In this document: positions 1 through 9,400 of the stretch, in pieces | How the letters are laid out: each line of letters opens with the position of its first letter | How positions within the stretch are numbered: position 1 is the first letter of the stretch | Made by a program: the position numbers and the translations under genes | The notes under the pieces: generated by a model | Seen by the model: only the letters and a program-made list of their open reading frames with translations | Told to the model about the DNA's origin: nothing | Database searches by the model: none | Assembly (NCBI GenBank): GCA_946185485.1 | Contig: CAMHJQ010000009.1 | Location: 1 to 64,000, forward strand | DNA from: an uncultured Prevotellaceae bacterium | Lineage (GTDB): Bacteria; Bacteroidota; Bacteroidia; Bacteroidales; Bacteroidaceae | Length of the DNA: 64,000 nucleotides | Reading direction: 5' to 3'

Positions 1-51
1 GCTTGCGCCGATGGTACTGCAATGCAATGCGGGAGAGTAGGAGGCCGCCAC
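1..51 (+). rRNA. rrf: 5S ribosomal RNA, 3' end only (partial)
   Basis: The first bases carry the conserved 3' part of bacterial 5S rRNA: the GCCGATGGTACTGC block, then GGGAGAGTAGG and the closing GCCGCCA that pairs with the missing 5' end. The rest of the gene, and presumably an rRNA operon, lies left of the window. A strong terminator follows at once, as expected at the end of an rRNA operon. Confidence 0.85.
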
Positions 52-63
52 TTTTTTCTGAGA

Positions 64-97
64 GCACCCTGTTTCAGCAATGAGACAGGGTGCTTTT
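64..97 (+). terminator. Rho-independent terminator of the rRNA operon
   Basis: GCACCCTGT (64-72) pairs perfectly with ACAGGGTGC (85-93); three further pairs, one a G-T wobble, extend the stem to a six-base loop. TTTTATATT follows. It sits about 12 bases after the 5S 3' end. From here to 256 I see no gene. Confidence 0.85.
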
Positions 98-256
98 ATA
101 TTGAGACAGGGCGCCCTCGTGGCTTCAAGGGCGAGTTCAAGGACAAGCCTTTGATGAACCATCTTCATCCCGGGGCTTCGTTCATGTCGAAATATGAGAT
201 AGCCATCAAATAAAGAAGGAGCAGGTCAGCTGTTCAATACCGGCGCGTCCAGGTAG

Positions 257-1087
257 TCAATATAGGCGCGTCCAGCTGGTGATGCTGTATCGGTCATCTC
301 CCTTAATGTAAAAGTTCTGTATGCTATTATATTCATAATTCTCCGGATAATACAGTCCAACGACTTCTTTCATGTAGAAGTTGATCATGGCGAGGGAATA
401 GGTGGCGAAGTCCTCCTGTTTGGAGTAGGCGATGAGGAACGAGCGGTAGTAGGGCGAGTCTTCCTCTGTAAAGCGTTTTGCTTCTCCATAGTTGACATAG
501 CCTTCATACATCTTGGCGGCATCTGTATTCCATAAGAACTCCTCCGGGTATTCTATGATTTCTATGTAATTGCCCTTTTTGCTCTTCTCCCAGCGATAAT
601 CCGTCAGGTTCTTCTTGGCATGTGGCGGAATTGCTATCAGTCTTTTCCGGGACTCCTTGTCAACCTTGTTGTTGGGGTCGAAGTAGCAGTATTTGCTTCC
701 GTCGCTGTCTATTCTGAAGCAGTGGCTTCGGTCGATGTAAATGGTCTGGTCGGTCTTGTTTCTGATCACAACGAAATAGACACGGTCCTCCTTGTCATTA
801 TAGATAGGGTTCTGGATGCGTTTCTTCAGGAAGTTGATCTCGATGTCGTCGTTCGACATCAGGGAATTAGTCCTGACACCGAAGATGGCCGTCAGGTGTT
901 TCGACTTCATTGAGTTTACCACGGATATCTGATTTAGGTTGACGTGGTAGTGGCATCGGTTATATCTTTTGATGACCTTCTGGTTGTACTTGTCCGGACC
1001 TATGTAAACCAGCTTCTGCGACGTCGCCTGCGCCATTAGGGAAATGGAGCATATCAGGCATAATAATATCAATTCCGTTCTCTTCAT
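257..1087 (-). CDS. Unrecognised secreted protein (276 aa)
   Basis: I do not recognise a family. The N-terminus (KRTELILLCLICSISLMAQA) is a clear signal peptide with likely cleavage near residue 20-22, so the product should be periplasmic or surface-exposed. The rest is soluble, rich in Tyr, Asn and charged residues, without lipobox, membrane span or obvious catalytic motif. The ATG at 1087 lies 26 bases after a TATTTTTG promoter element. An 11-bp direct repeat (242-252 and 265-275) spans the last codons and the bases after the stop, suggesting a small local duplication at the 3' end. It is transcribed alone, away from the UDP-xylose synthase gene. Confidence 0.7.
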   Translation of the reverse strand: MKRTELILLCLICSISLMAQATSQKLVYIGPDKYNQKVIKRYNRCHYHVNLNQISVVNSMKSKHLTAIFGVRTNSLMSNDDIEINFLKKRIQNPIYNDKEDRVYFVVIRNKTDQTIYIDRSHCFRIDSDGSKYCYFDPNNKVDKESRKRLIAIPPHAKKNLTDYRWEKSKKGNYIEIIEYPEEFLWNTDAAKMYEGYVNYGEAKRFTEEDSPYYRSFLIAYSKQEDFATYSLAMINFYMKEVVGLYYPENYEYNSIQNFYIKGDDRYSITSWTRLY

Positions 1088-1113
1088 ACCGCAAAAAATG
1101 ACAAATTATACGG

Positions 1114-1145
1114 CAAAAATAGGACAGATGCAGGAATCTGCCAAG
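1114..1145 (-). promoter_or_regulatory. Bacteroidota-type promoter for the secreted protein gene
   Basis: On the minus strand TATTTTTG (1121-1114) fits the -7 consensus TAnnTTTG, and CTTG (1145-1142) lies 20 bp upstream at the -33 position. The gene's ATG is 26 bases downstream. A small hairpin, GCCCTA/TAGGGC (1152-1167), sits just upstream. Confidence 0.6.
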
Positions 1146-1296
1146 GGAAAAGCCCTATCAGTAGGGCGGGAAATCCCTATAATTTGGTCTTGGGCGGTCA
1201 AGAACACCCCTTAGAAGGAGTAGACTTCTTTTTGACACAAATCCTAAACAATGCTAATATTATGGGTAAAATGACGCGAAATCGGATGGAAATGCC

Positions 1297-1304
1297 TATA
1301 TTTG
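1297..1304 (+). promoter_or_regulatory. -7 element TATATTTG upstream of the UDP-xylose synthase gene
   Basis: TATATTTG matches TAnnTTTG and lies about 37 bases before the ATG at 1341. No good -33 TTTG is seen at the right distance, so the promoter may be weak or activator-dependent. Confidence 0.5.
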
Positions 1305-1340
1305 TAGTCTCAATAATCAACTTAATAGTATTATGTCATT

Positions 1341-2276
1341 ATGATGAAACGAATATTAGTGACTGGCGGCGCCGGCTTCATTGGCTCCCACCTTTGTGAA
1401 CGCTTGGTAAACGAGGGCAACGACGTGATTTGCCTGGACAACTTCTATACCGGTGCCAAAGAGAACGTGTGGCACCTGATTGGTCGGCCTAACTTCGAGA
1501 TTGTGAGGCATGACGTGTGCCAGCCTTATTGGGCTGAGGTCGACGAGATTTATAACCTGGCCTGCCCTGCCTCGCCGGTGTATTATCAGAACGACCCCAT
1601 CCAGACCACCAAGACGTCGGTCTTCGGAGCCTATCACATGCTGGGACTGGCACGCCGCACCAAGTGCAAGATTCTGCAGACGTCGACCAGCGAGGTGTAT
1701 GGCGACCCCTCGGTCCATCCGCAGCCTGAGACCTACTGGGGCAACGTGAACACCATCGGCATCCGTTCGTGCTACGACGAAGGCAAGCGTTGTGCCGAGA
1801 CGATGTTCTTCGACTACCATCGTCTGCATGGCGTCCGCATCAAGGTGATTCGCATCTTCAACACCTACGGTCCGCGCATGGCACAGCATGACGGTCGTGT
1901 GGTCTCGAACTTTATCATGCAGGCACTCCGCAACGAGGATATCACCATCTACGGCGATGGTCACCAGACTCGCTCTTTCCAATATGTCTCCGACCTGATA
2001 GAGGGTATGGTGCGCATGATGAACAGCAGCGACGACTTCTTAGGCCCGGTGAACATCGGCAATCCCGGCGAGTTCACCATGCTGGAACTGGCCGAGAAGG
2101 TGATCGCCATGACAGGTTCGAAGAGCAAGATTGTGTTCCGTCCGCTGCCGTCCGACGACCCGAAAATGCGCCGTCCTGATATTGCCTTAGCCAAGGAGAA
2201 GCTCGACTGGGAACCGAAGGTGAAGCTCGACGAGGGCCTGGCTAAGACCATAGAGTATTTCAAAGGAACATTATAA
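1341..2276 (+). CDS. uxs: UDP-glucuronate decarboxylase (UDP-xylose synthase)
   Basis: Extended short-chain dehydrogenase that converts UDP-glucuronate to UDP-xylose with bound NAD, supplying xylose for capsule or other surface glycans; cytosolic. The NAD-binding GGAGFIG is at residues 9-15, the UXS-typical ACPASP at 74-79, the [10 protein letters not shown] stretch with catalytic Glu118, and the YxxxK pair at Tyr145/Lys149 (SCYDEGK). At 311 residues it has the usual length of the soluble bacterial enzyme. Two adjacent ATGs open the frame, so 1341 or 1344 is equally possible. Only three bases separate its stop from the next gene, so the two are probably cotranscribed. Confidence 0.9.
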   Translation: MMKRILVTGGAGFIGSHLCERLVNEGNDVICLDNFYTGAKENVWHLIGRPNFEIVRHDVCQPYWAEVDEIYNLACPASPVYYQNDPIQTTKTSVFGAYHMLGLARRTKCKILQTSTSEVYGDPSVHPQPETYWGNVNTIGIRSCYDEGKRCAETMFFDYHRLHGVRIKVIRIFNTYGPRMAQHDGRVVSNFIMQALRNEDITIYGDGHQTRSFQYVSDLIEGMVRMMNSSDDFLGPVNIGNPGEFTMLELAEKVIAMTGSKSKIVFRPLPSDDPKMRRPDIALAKEKLDWEPKVKLDEGLAKTIEYFKGTL

Positions 2277-2279
2277 AAT

Positions 2280-3788
2280 ATGCGAAAACTTATCTCTTTA
2301 CTGTTTATGGCCATGACAGCCTCTGCTGTCATGGCAACGGATTACGATGTCCCCATCATCGTCACCGTCAATGGTGTGTCGTCTGAACAGAACGCCACCA
2401 TTACGGTCAATAATAACGACGGACTGTATGACCTTACGCTGAGAAACTTTATGCTGCAATCCGACGGCAACTCTCTGGGTGTGGGTAATGTGGCACTGAC
2501 AGGGATTAAGCCCTACGTGGATGGCGACGCCACGCTGCTCATCGCCGACAAACAGGTAACGATTACCGATGGCGACGACGCGAGTGTCGACTACTGGATG
2601 GCCAGCATACTGCCCCCCGTCGATGTCTTGCTGCGTGGAAAGATAGAAGGTGACGAACTGCGCTGCTATCTTGACATTGACCTGGCGGCTTTGCAGCAGG
2701 TTGTTCAGGTGGTCATCGGGGGTGGCTATCAGATGCCCAATCCGAGCTTTGAGGAGTGGCACACCGCCCCGGGAAACTATGAAGAGCCCAATGGCTGGCA
2801 TTCGTTCGAGAGTGCCACGGGTTCGCTGGTGTCATTGGCTGGTCACCACCTCAACAAAACGAGTGATGCCCACTCGGGGGATGCCAGCGCACGTCTGTAT
2901 GCAACATCCATCTTTGGCATCGTTGCCAACGGCACCATGACCACCGGCCGCATGAATGCAGGCTCCATGTCGGCAGATAACACCGTCAACAATGCCTATC
3001 TCGACATGAGCGATACCGAAGTCGACGGCAATGGCGACCCCTTTTACACGCCCTTTAGCTGGTACCCCGACGAGGTGGCCGTCTGGGTGAAGTTCAAGCA
3101 GGGCAGAACCAACAACCAGCATCCTTACGCCACCATCAGCGCTGTCATCACCGATGGTACGTACTATCAGGACCCGGAGGACAAGACCTACTGGAATGTC
3201 GTGGCCAAAGCCAAGAACAACAAGATAACCACTACCAGCGGCAGATGGGTTCGCGTGACGGCTCCCTTTACCTACACCTCGAATGATGTGGAACCGAAGG
3301 CAGTGCTGATAACCCTCTCTACCAATGCTGATGCCGGTCAGGGCAGCAACAACGACGAACTGCTGGTCGACGACATCGAGTTTGTCTACAACGCCACGGT
3401 GACTGGTCTGAAGATCAAGGGCCAGAAGGTTAAAGGCTTCAACACGGATAAGACGTCATACGAGATGGAGCTGAACGAGGTCATCACGGCTGACGACATC
3501 GAGGTCACCGTCGACGGCAGGTCTGCCTACGTTGCTAAGGATGTAGAGACGGATGGCGACCACTTTGTCTGTACTGTTCATGCCCTCAGTGCTGATATGT
3601 CGGCCATGTCGACCTACGTTGTCAACGTCAAGAGCAATGCCACTGACATCCGCAGTTTGCCGACAGCAACGAACCATGAGTCTGCTGTCTACTTCACGCT
3701 CGACGGTCGTCAGGCCACGACGCTGGTGCCAGGCAACATCTACATCTGCCGTCAGAGCGACGGTACGGTTAAGAAGATCCGGCTGTAA
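2280..3788 (+). CDS. Secreted PCMD-domain protein with a sorting-like tail
   Basis: A 502-residue exported protein. A signal peptide ends near residue 19 (SAVMATD). Residues about 20-150 form a beta-rich domain of the calycin-like type seen in Bacteroidota surface proteins. Residues about 150-370 resemble the putative carbohydrate-metabolism domain (PCMD), which usually opens with NPSFEEW and a GWHSF block, both present. The tail (VYFTLDGRQ, then GNIYICRQSDGTVKKIRL) resembles the short C-terminal tails of secreted Prevotella proteins. Three bases after the UDP-xylose synthase stop, it is likely in the same transcript. The PCMD assignment is by eye; the molecular role is unknown. Confidence 0.7.
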   Translation: MRKLISLLFMAMTASAVMATDYDVPIIVTVNGVSSEQNATITVNNNDGLYDLTLRNFMLQSDGNSLGVGNVALTGIKPYVDGDATLLIADKQVTITDGDDASVDYWMASILPPVDVLLRGKIEGDELRCYLDIDLAALQQVVQVVIGGGYQMPNPSFEEWHTAPGNYEEPNGWHSFESATGSLVSLAGHHLNKTSDAHSGDASARLYATSIFGIVANGTMTTGRMNAGSMSADNTVNNAYLDMSDTEVDGNGDPFYTPFSWYPDEVAVWVKFKQGRTNNQHPYATISAVITDGTYYQDPEDKTYWNVVAKAKNNKITTTSGRWVRVTAPFTYTSNDVEPKAVLITLSTNADAGQGSNNDELLVDDIEFVYNATVTGLKIKGQKVKGFNTDKTSYEMELNEVITADDIEVTVDGRSAYVAKDVETDGDHFVCTVHALSADMSAMSTYVVNVKSNATDIRSLPTATNHESAVYFTLDGRQATTLVPGNIYICRQSDGTVKKIRL

Positions 3789-3813
3789 CAGTCACCCCAT
3801 GCCAGCCCTCTCT

Positions 3814-5952
3814 TCATAATCCGATGCTGAAGCCAGCCGTCAGCCATCGTCCTGGCTGCGCTACCAGGCCATAGTCCCGGTAGCAGGTGTCAAAGAGGTT
3901 GTTTGCCTCGATGTAGGCCAGCCATTTGGCCTCTGTCCACGTCAGCCGGGAGTCCACTACCGCGTAGGGTTCGTAGTCGTGCTTTTGTCCTTCGAAGTCG
4001 GTATAGGACCCCATCCGATCCTGCCAGCGGAAGTACAGACCCAGTGACAGCCGTTTCGTCACCTGTGTCTGTACTTTCGCTGTCAGTTTATGTCTGAGGT
4101 ACTCCAGTGCATACTGCGACACGATGTTCTCCTCCTGTTGCTTGTCCTGGTGGATGTAACTGTAGTTAATGGATAATTGATAATTGACAATTGATAATTG
4201 GGCACCGGCCTCTAGGCCAATGCTGTTGATGGAAGTGTGGTTCACGCTCTGCCATGCCGCCTCGTCGCCTTTCGAGGTGTCCATGATCCAGTCAATCATG
4301 TTGCTGCCGTGATGATACCAGAGCGTACATTGAACATTGACCATTGAAGATTGACCATTCTCTCGGAGAGAGTGTGGCGTTGCGAGGAACATTGAAGATT
4401 GGCCATTGAAGATTGGCCATTGCACATTCGTGCCGACTTCTATGGCTTGCATCTCTTCCGGTTCCAGGTGCGGATTGGCCTTGTAGCCCTGCAGCTTGTA
4501 ATACATCTCGGTGAACGACGGCATGCGCAGCGAGGTGTTGTACGAGGCATGCAGTTTCCAATTCTGGCTGGGTCGGTAGCTGACGTCGATGCCCGGATAG
4601 ACGGTCATGTTCATGTTGCTCCACGTGTTTTTCACTGCTACGAGTCCTGCCGAGACGGTCACTTCATTCAGCAGTACGTTATGCTCCAGGTAGCCGCTGA
4701 TGTTCGTTCGGTTCACGCCGAGTGTGTAGTCGCGGTCCGTACCTTTTATATGATGCGTCTGCGAGAGCGGTTCCCCTAAGTTGCCGCTGACCAGGTCTTC
4801 GTTGCGCAGTTCCGCCCCGAAGGCCGTCCGTCCTGCCTGCCAGTCGAAATAGCCTCCTGCACTGACACCATACACGTTCGTCCGGTTGTAGTTGAATTTC
4901 ATCTTCTCCGGCTGTCCCCGATAGCCCTCATAGCGGTCGCGGTGCTGGTTCCAGTAGATGCTGGCGCTCAGGTGCAGCGGTCCCTGCTTGGTATGTCCCT
5001 GAATGGCAGACAGCCATTTCGTGGTATGCTCATACTGCTCGTCAGCCTGCCACTGCGGCGAGGCCCAGAAGGTGCTGGACCCCCAGCCCTTGTCCGTCAC
5101 ACCCAAGTGCCAGTTCAGTCGGACGGCCTCGCTCTCATACGCTCCCTGGTAGAATCCCTTTGCCCCGCTATAGTCCGTGTTCAGCCTGCCGGCCTTCGAC
5201 CGGCTCCACCCGTCGCTCCGGCTGTAGTTGGCGGAAAGTGAGGAGGTCAGTGGTGCGAGGCATGAGGGCAGCGAATACCTGGCTCCCGCATTAGCATATC
5301 CGAAGGACCCTCCCTCCGCATGTAGCCGGAGGGCAGCGTCATGACCGTTACCTCTTATATCCTGTCTCTCTCCTCTGCTCGTTGTCACTATGTTGATAGC
5401 CCCTGCCAGCGATGACGTCCCGTATATCCTCCCCGCCGGACCTTCTATCACCTCAATCCTCACGATGTCGCTCAGGTCCACGGGCAAGTCCATGGTGTTG
5501 TGCCCCGTCTGCGGGTCACAGATGTTGATGCCGTTCAGCAGTAGGATGATTTGTTCGGAAGTCCCGCCTCTGATCGATATGTCCGTCTGCGTCCCCATCG
5601 GTCCTCTTTGACGGACATCCACGCCAATGGCGTATTTCAGCAGGTCGTTAACACTTTGTACTGGAGCCTGCGCAATGTCGGCACGGTCCAGTACAGTTAC
5701 CATTCTCGCCGCCTGACTCTTCGTCAGGGGTGCCCTGGAGCCAGTCACGCTCACCTCTTCGAGCACCATCTCGCGGGCCGTTGCCGTCGCTGCAGAGTCC
5801 GTCACCACCGGATTGGTGCTGACGCTCTCTGCCGAGGCGTATGTCAGCGTTGCCACGGAGAGCACGCTGCACACCACCTCCCTGCCGAGGCAGTTGAAAA
5901 GCGAGTAGCCCTTGTTCCCAAACTGTCGGAACACGAGCACCGGCCGCTTCAT
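3814..5952 (-). CDS. TonB-dependent outer-membrane receptor, BtuB-like
   Basis: Outer-membrane beta-barrel importer driven by TonB. The plug is clear: VLEEVSVTGSR (TonB box region), the block around SVNDLLKYAIGVDVRQRG, DISIRGGTSEQ, LLNGINICDPQTGH, and IEVIEGPAGRIYGTSSLAGAINIV. A barrel of about 550 residues follows, ending TAGFSIGL. Plug and size resemble cobalamin receptors, but no B12 riboswitch was found, so the ligand is open. An ATG at 5973 would leave almost no leader after the promoter, so ATG 5952 (712 aa, then KRPVLVFRQFG and a signal segment ending YASA) is preferred. Two blocks of 7-bp repeats lie in frame in predicted loops (residues about 507-542 and 584-596). Confidence 0.85.
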   Translation of the reverse strand: MKRPVLVFRQFGNKGYSLFNCLGREVVCSVLSVATLTYASAESVSTNPVVTDSAATATAREMVLEEVSVTGSRAPLTKSQAARMVTVLDRADIAQAPVQSVNDLLKYAIGVDVRQRGPMGTQTDISIRGGTSEQIILLLNGINICDPQTGHNTMDLPVDLSDIVRIEVIEGPAGRIYGTSSLAGAINIVTTSRGERQDIRGNGHDAALRLHAEGGSFGYANAGARYSLPSCLAPLTSSLSANYSRSDGWSRSKAGRLNTDYSGAKGFYQGAYESEAVRLNWHLGVTDKGWGSSTFWASPQWQADEQYEHTTKWLSAIQGHTKQGPLHLSASIYWNQHRDRYEGYRGQPEKMKFNYNRTNVYGVSAGGYFDWQAGRTAFGAELRNEDLVSGNLGEPLSQTHHIKGTDRDYTLGVNRTNISGYLEHNVLLNEVTVSAGLVAVKNTWSNMNMTVYPGIDVSYRPSQNWKLHASYNTSLRMPSFTEMYYKLQGYKANPHLEPEEMQAIEVGTNVQWPIFNGQSSMFLATPHSLRENGQSSMVNVQCTLWYHHGSNMIDWIMDTSKGDEAAWQSVNHTSINSIGLEAGAQLSIVNYQLSINYSYIHQDKQQEENIVSQYALEYLRHKLTAKVQTQVTKRLSLGLYFRWQDRMGSYTDFEGQKHDYEPYAVVDSRLTWTEAKWLAYIEANNLFDTCYRDYGLVAQPGRWLTAGFSIGL
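4165..4200 (-). repeat. In-frame heptad array inside the TonB receptor (copy 1)
   Basis: On the coding strand five CAATNNN-type 7-mers (CAATTAT, CAATTGT, CAATTAT, CAATTAT, CCATTAA) run head to tail and translate as QLSIVNYQLSIN. The orientation is the stop-free one. It interrupts the barrel between the EAGA and YSYIHQDK strands. Confidence 0.8.
4327..4433 (-). repeat. In-frame heptad array inside the TonB receptor (copy 2, bipartite)
   Basis: Two blocks of CAATGGC/CAATCTT/CAATGTT 7-mers flank a GC-richer centre containing the near-palindrome TCTCTCGGAGAGA. Translation gives repeated NGQSSM/FNGQSSM strings between EVGTNVQW and TLWYHHGSN, where other receptors carry a single barrel strand and loop. 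The frame stays open throughout. Confidence 0.75.
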
Positions 5953-5981
5953 GTTGAATCTTGGTTTGTACATAGCAGCTA

Positions 5982-6013
5982 CAAAGGTAGTGCAAATCGG
6001 GCGAAATACCAAA
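5982..6013 (-). promoter_or_regulatory. Promoter of the TonB receptor gene
   Basis: On the minus strand TTTG (6013-6010), 20 bp, then TACCTTTG (5989-5982): an essentially perfect Bacteroidota promoter. The start site would fall near 5975, giving a leader of about 23 bases to ATG 5952. Confidence 0.8.
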
Positions 6014-6128
6014 CAAAACGCAAGTTTTTTCTCGTCGCAACCCCATCGTCATCCGACAGCTTCGCCCCTTTTTGGCAGTTATTGTGAGGGTTCTACGCTA
6101 TACTATATATAGGGAAACTTGGAAAAAC

Positions 6129-6160
6129 TATGCCGCTACTATGCCGCTACTGTGCCGCTT
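6129..6160. repeat. 12-bp tandem repeat, about 2.5 copies
   Basis: ATGCCGCTACT is repeated as atgccgctact / atgccgctact / gtgccgct with one spacer base, in the gap upstream of the TonB receptor promoter. No coding role is apparent. Confidence 0.6.
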
Positions 6161-6191
6161 GCGAGTGTCCTTTCAAAACGCTGCCGCAGCA

Positions 6192-6279
6192 TTCGGGCAT
6201 AGGCAAACAACCGTTCGGGCGTACGTAAACGGTTGTTTGGGCGTACGCAAACGGTTGTTTGGGCGTACGCAAACGGTTG
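6192..6279. repeat. 22-bp tandem repeat array, four units
   Basis: Four head-to-tail 22-bp units; units 3 and 4 are identical (TTTGGGCGTACGCAAACGGTTG) and units 1-2 are diverged. Each later unit holds the palindrome GCGTACGC (GCGTACGT in unit 2) and an AAAC/GTTT inverted pair. It occupies the 500-bp gap between the NRPS 3' end and the TonB receptor promoter. It is not CRISPR-like because there are no spacers. Confidence 0.8.
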
Positions 6280-6375
6280 GAAGGACCGTCCTCGCCCCCT
6301 TCAGGAACGTAGCTTAAACCCTGTGAATAAGCTGTTTGTACCCCACAAGAACGCTGCTTTCAACCCACAAGAACG

Positions 6376-6469
6376 ATGGTGGCCACATTCAGACCCTCAC
6401 CGAGGAGAATTTCTTGCTCGATTTCGTTGCCGAACACAAGCTCACCTGGAAGGATGGCGACATGATTGG
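6376..6469 (+). pseudogene. Possible remnant of a plus-strand gene cut by the NRPS 3' end
   Basis: Between the 22-bp array and the NRPS stop codon, one plus-strand frame reads HIQTLTEENFLLDFVAEH, then KLTWKDGDMIGYS, with codon usage (GAG, CTC, AAG, GGC, ATC-like third positions) like real genes here. It has no convincing start and runs into the antisense NRPS end. I cannot name the family; it may be the stump of a gene truncated when the NRPS arrived, or chance. Confidence 0.3.
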
Positions 6470-9400
6470 CTACTCAAAGAAGCCGAAGGCGGCAATCTGG
6501 CGCAACATCTGGATGATGTATTCGCGGGAGGTGTCGCTCCAGTGGAACCCGAGACGGTGGAGGACGGTGCAGGTGTAGCGGTTGTCGCGCTGGATAACGG
6601 CAGCCTTCCGTCCGTGGGTCACGTCCTGGTAGGCAATCATGGCTGCCAGGAGCTTGGCCTTCTCGGGGTCTTGTCCGGCCTCGTCGATGGCCTGCTGGAA
6701 GGCGTCGTCCTCTACAAAGCCTATATCCCTGCCCACTTCCTTCATGAGGCAGAGCACGTCGCCCAACAACTCGGTGTGGTTGTTGAAGGGCTGGAAGACG
6801 GTGCACTCCTTCGGCGTCGAGGCGAGGAGCACCACGGCCTTGGCTGTCTCGTCAATGGGCGACATCTCGGTTTGCTCGTCATAACTGTCGTAGGGGCAGC
6901 AGCCCAGCATATAGAACACTTTGAGGCGTCCCATGAAGCTGTTGGTCTTGAAGTTGGCCTGGAACTCGCCGTCGGCACTGCGCGGCGCGAGATTGCCCAC
7001 GCGCATCACCTTGGCACTGAGGCCGTGGTGGGCAACGGCATCGAGGACGAGTCGCTCGGCCAGGTACTTGGAGTGGATGTAGCGGTTGTCGAGGAACTGG
7101 CCGAACCAGAGCTTGCGCTCGTCGAGCATGGGCACCTGCTCGCCTTCCTCGCGGACGACCCAGACCTCGCCGACGGAGGTGGTGGAGATGTGCACCAGGC
7201 GCGCACCGGTCTTCAGGCAGAACTCCACGCAGCGCTGGGCACCACCGATGTTCACATCCTCGATGTCGGTACCCTTGGAGAAGTGCTTCACGTTGGCGGC
7301 ACAGTTGAAGACGGTCTGGATGGCGGGATGACCATCGGGCAGTACGGCCGTCATGTCTTCCGTCACGTCGCCGTTGAGCACGAAGATGCGGGTGCCGAAG
7401 AGTTCCTTGAAGGAGGTCTCGAAATAGTAGAACAACAGGTTCTTGAGTCGGTGCTCGGCGGAGGGCTGGTCCTTGCCGCGCACGATGCAGGTGATGGCGG
7501 TTGCATCGGAGTGGATGAGCTCGCGCAGCACATGGATGCCCAGGAAGCCGGTGGCGCCGGTCAGGAGCACATGGCCCAGCTGCTGGCGCTCGCCCTTGAG
7601 GAACGTCTCGATATGGTTGTGCTGCAGGAGGGCGTCGATGCCCTTGTAGTCGAAGTTCTCCACCTCGGGGTCAGTCATCTCCACGGGGGCCTCACCGCCC
7701 AGGAACTGTGCCAGCAGGCGCGGCGTGGGATGGTCGAACACCTCGCCGTAAGCCACATGATGCCCGGCCTTGTCAGCCTCGATGATGACCTTGGTGACCA
7801 TGAGCGACGTGCCGCCCATCTCGAAGAAATTGTCGGTGGCACCCACCTTGTCGAGCGACAGGATGCTGGCGAAGATCTGGCAGAACAGCGTCTCCACCTC
7901 GCCCACGGGAGCCACATAGTCGTGCTCTTCCACCTGTATCTGCGGTGCAGGCAGGGCACGCTTGTTGACCTTCTGGTTCTGGTTCAGCGGGATGGCGGGA
8001 ATCTGCATGGTGGCAGCGGGCACCATGTAAGGCGGCTTGCGCTCACGGATGAAGGTGTTGAGAGCCTGGATGTCCAGCGGCTGGTCGCCCACGATGTAGG
8101 CAGCGATGAACTTGCCGCCAGTCTCGTAGTCGAAGGCCTGCACGGTGGCATCCTTGATGCCCGGGAACTCGCGGATGACGGACTCCACCTCCTTCAGTTC
8201 GATGCGGAAGCCACGGATCTTCACCTGGCCGTCGCGGCGTCCCACGAACTGGATGTTGCCATCAGCCAGATAGCGCACCACGTCGCCCGTGCGGTAGCAG
8301 CGCTTGCCGTTCCATTGGATATACGTGTCGGCCGTCTTCTCCGGCAGGTTCAGGTAGCCGCGGCTCACCTGAGGACCTGCTATCAGCATCTCGCCTGCGG
8401 CACCTAAGGGCAGACGGTTCAAGTCCTTGTCCACAATGAACAGCTGCAGGTTGTCCAGCGGCTTGCCGATAGGCGCGTTCTGCTCGAACTCCTTCATGGC
8501 GTAGGTGGTGGTGAAGATGGTACACTCCGTAGGACCGTAGCCATTGTGCAGCTGATAGGCCGTGGGCGGCGTTAGCGGCAGGACCTTCTCGCCGCCCACT
8601 GAGAGGTGGCGCAGCGAGTGGTTGTCGCAGTTCATCGCAAACTGACAGCCCACCTGGGTGGTCATGAACGAGTGGGTCACGCCCTCCTCGTTGAAATAGA
8701 CATTCAGGTCGGGAAGGTTCAGACGGATGTCGTCGCCCACTATCACGACGGCAGCACCGCAGGTCAGTGCGGGATACATATCCATCATGCAGGCATCGAA
8801 GCCGTAGCTGGCGTAGGCTGCCACCTTGTCGCCTGGTTGCAGGTCGTAGTAGCGCTGGTACCAGTGGCAGAAGCATACCAGGTTGCGGTGCTCCAGCTGA
8901 CAACCCTTGGGATTGCCCGTAGAGCCTGAAGTGTAGAGCAGGATGAAGAGGTCCTCGGGCTTCGGCTCAGCGGACTGCTGCGGGGCGGCAGCACAGTCAG
9001 CGAGGTCCTTGGTCAGGAGTACGGGGCCTTGGTAGTCGCTTACCTTATCCAGTAGCGGCTCGTCGGCTATCAGCAGTTTAGCGTCGGCATCCTGCATCAT
9101 GAAGTTCAGTCGCTCGGTGGGGTAGCTGGGGTCCAGCGGCTGGTAGGCACAGCCGGCCTTCAGCACGCCCAGCGAGGCCAGCACCATCCACTCGCTACGA
9201 CCGATGAGGATGGAGACGACGTTCTCCTTGCCGCTCTCCACCTTGCTCTGTATGAGGGCGGCAATGGCGTTGGTGCGTTCGTCCACCTCCTTGTAGGTCA
9301 GCCGTACGTCGTGGTAGACGACAGCCAGATTGTCGGGCGTCGCTGCCACCTGACGACGGAACAGCGAGACGATGGTCTGCGTGTCGTCGTAAGGCACCTC

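Noticed and set aside
22..213. A 63-codon plus-strand frame
   Set aside because: Overlaps the 5S rRNA end and its terminator; its N-terminal half cannot be coding and the remainder shows no family signal.
5974..6191. Cobalamin riboswitch upstream of the BtuB-like receptor
   Set aside because: The leader is only about 20 bases from the consensus promoter and no B12-box-like sequence was found.
6192..6279. CRISPR array
   Set aside because: Repeats are directly adjacent with no spacers and there are no cas genes in the window; the same holds for the 7-bp and 84-bp arrays.
6233..8407. A 724-codon open frame on the plus strand
   Set aside because: Antisense to the NRPS reductase and A2 region; composition (His, Val, Gly, Leu-rich) and lack of domains are typical of a GC-rich gene's shadow.
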